Part shown: piece by piece, positions 13,047-13,062 of the stretch
Layout: each line of letters begins with the position of its first letter
Position numbering within the stretch: the stretch's first letter is position 1
Origin: Jaaginema sp046541115
GTDB lineage: Bacteria; Cyanobacteriota; Cyanobacteriia; Cyanobacteriales; Spirulinaceae
NCBI GenBank assembly: GCA_046541115.1
Contig: JBKHDX010000136.1
Location: 1 to 13,062 of the forward strand
Length of the DNA stretch: 13,062 bases
Direction: 5' to 3'
Made by a program: the position numbers and the translations under genes
Notes under the pieces: model-generated
Databases searched by the model: none
The model's input: the letters and a program-made list of their open reading frames with translations, nothing else
Told to the model about the DNA's origin: nothing

Positions 13047-13062
13047 AATAACCAACAACCAA

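Noticed and set aside
12971..13062. CRISPR array from the repeated TCAGTTA units
   Set aside because: Units are seven bases with no spacers; it is a simple tandem repeat, and no cas gene is near.

Overview
This looks like a stretch of cyanobacterial chromosome. The evidence is the many copies of the HIP1 octamer GCGATCGC (about 16 between 4741 and 13062), GC-rich dispersed palindromes, and genes typical of the phylum: a DUF760 protein, a YggT/Ycf19 protein, a GUN4-domain protein and an Ffh with a Gly/Met plus Lys tail. The species cannot be named from the sequence.

Region 1 (1-4355) is the downstream end of a phage-defence operon of the BREX class, all on the + strand. It holds the C-terminal end of a large coiled-coil protein (probably the BrxC/PglY-type ATPase), a PglZ phosphatase-superfamily protein, and a BrxL-like AAA+ protein with no Lon protease domain. 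The order ATPase - pglZ - brxL fits type 4 BREX best; the expected brxP would lie left of the window. This block is AT-rich and has one HIP1 site in 4.3 kb, which suggests acquisition by transfer. It ends in a 385-base stretch with no intact gene and a possible frameshifted remnant.

Region 2 (4741-6140) returns to HIP1-rich DNA: an ABC transporter ATPase with no permease beside it, then scpB.

Region 3 (about 6195-8530) carries two IS200/IS605-type units on either side of a small DUF760 gene. The first has left-end and right-end hairpins but no intact protein gene; it looks like a tnpB-less derivative that keeps a structured omega-RNA-like 3' part. The second encodes an apparently catalytically intact TnpB, with a divergent ribbon-helix-helix (RHH) gene at its left end and a GC-rich palindromic insertion inside the tnpB frame. 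Neither unit has a TnpA transposase. Two mutually exclusive perfect hairpins lie between the DUF760 gene and the second unit.

Region 4 (8617-12970) is housekeeping or conserved cyanobacterial: an exported protein of unknown function, a YggT-family membrane protein whose stop codon shares a CTAG with its convergent neighbour, a glycine-zipper/coiled-coil protein, uracil phosphoribosyltransferase (upp), an exported GUN4-domain protein, and ffh. A 108-base MITE-like palindromic element sits upstream of ffh; a heptamer tandem repeat and a further GC-rich hairpin lie downstream.

Functionally, the BREX genes would act together in defence, and TnpB would act with its own 3'-derived RNA. The remaining genes show no clear shared pathway.
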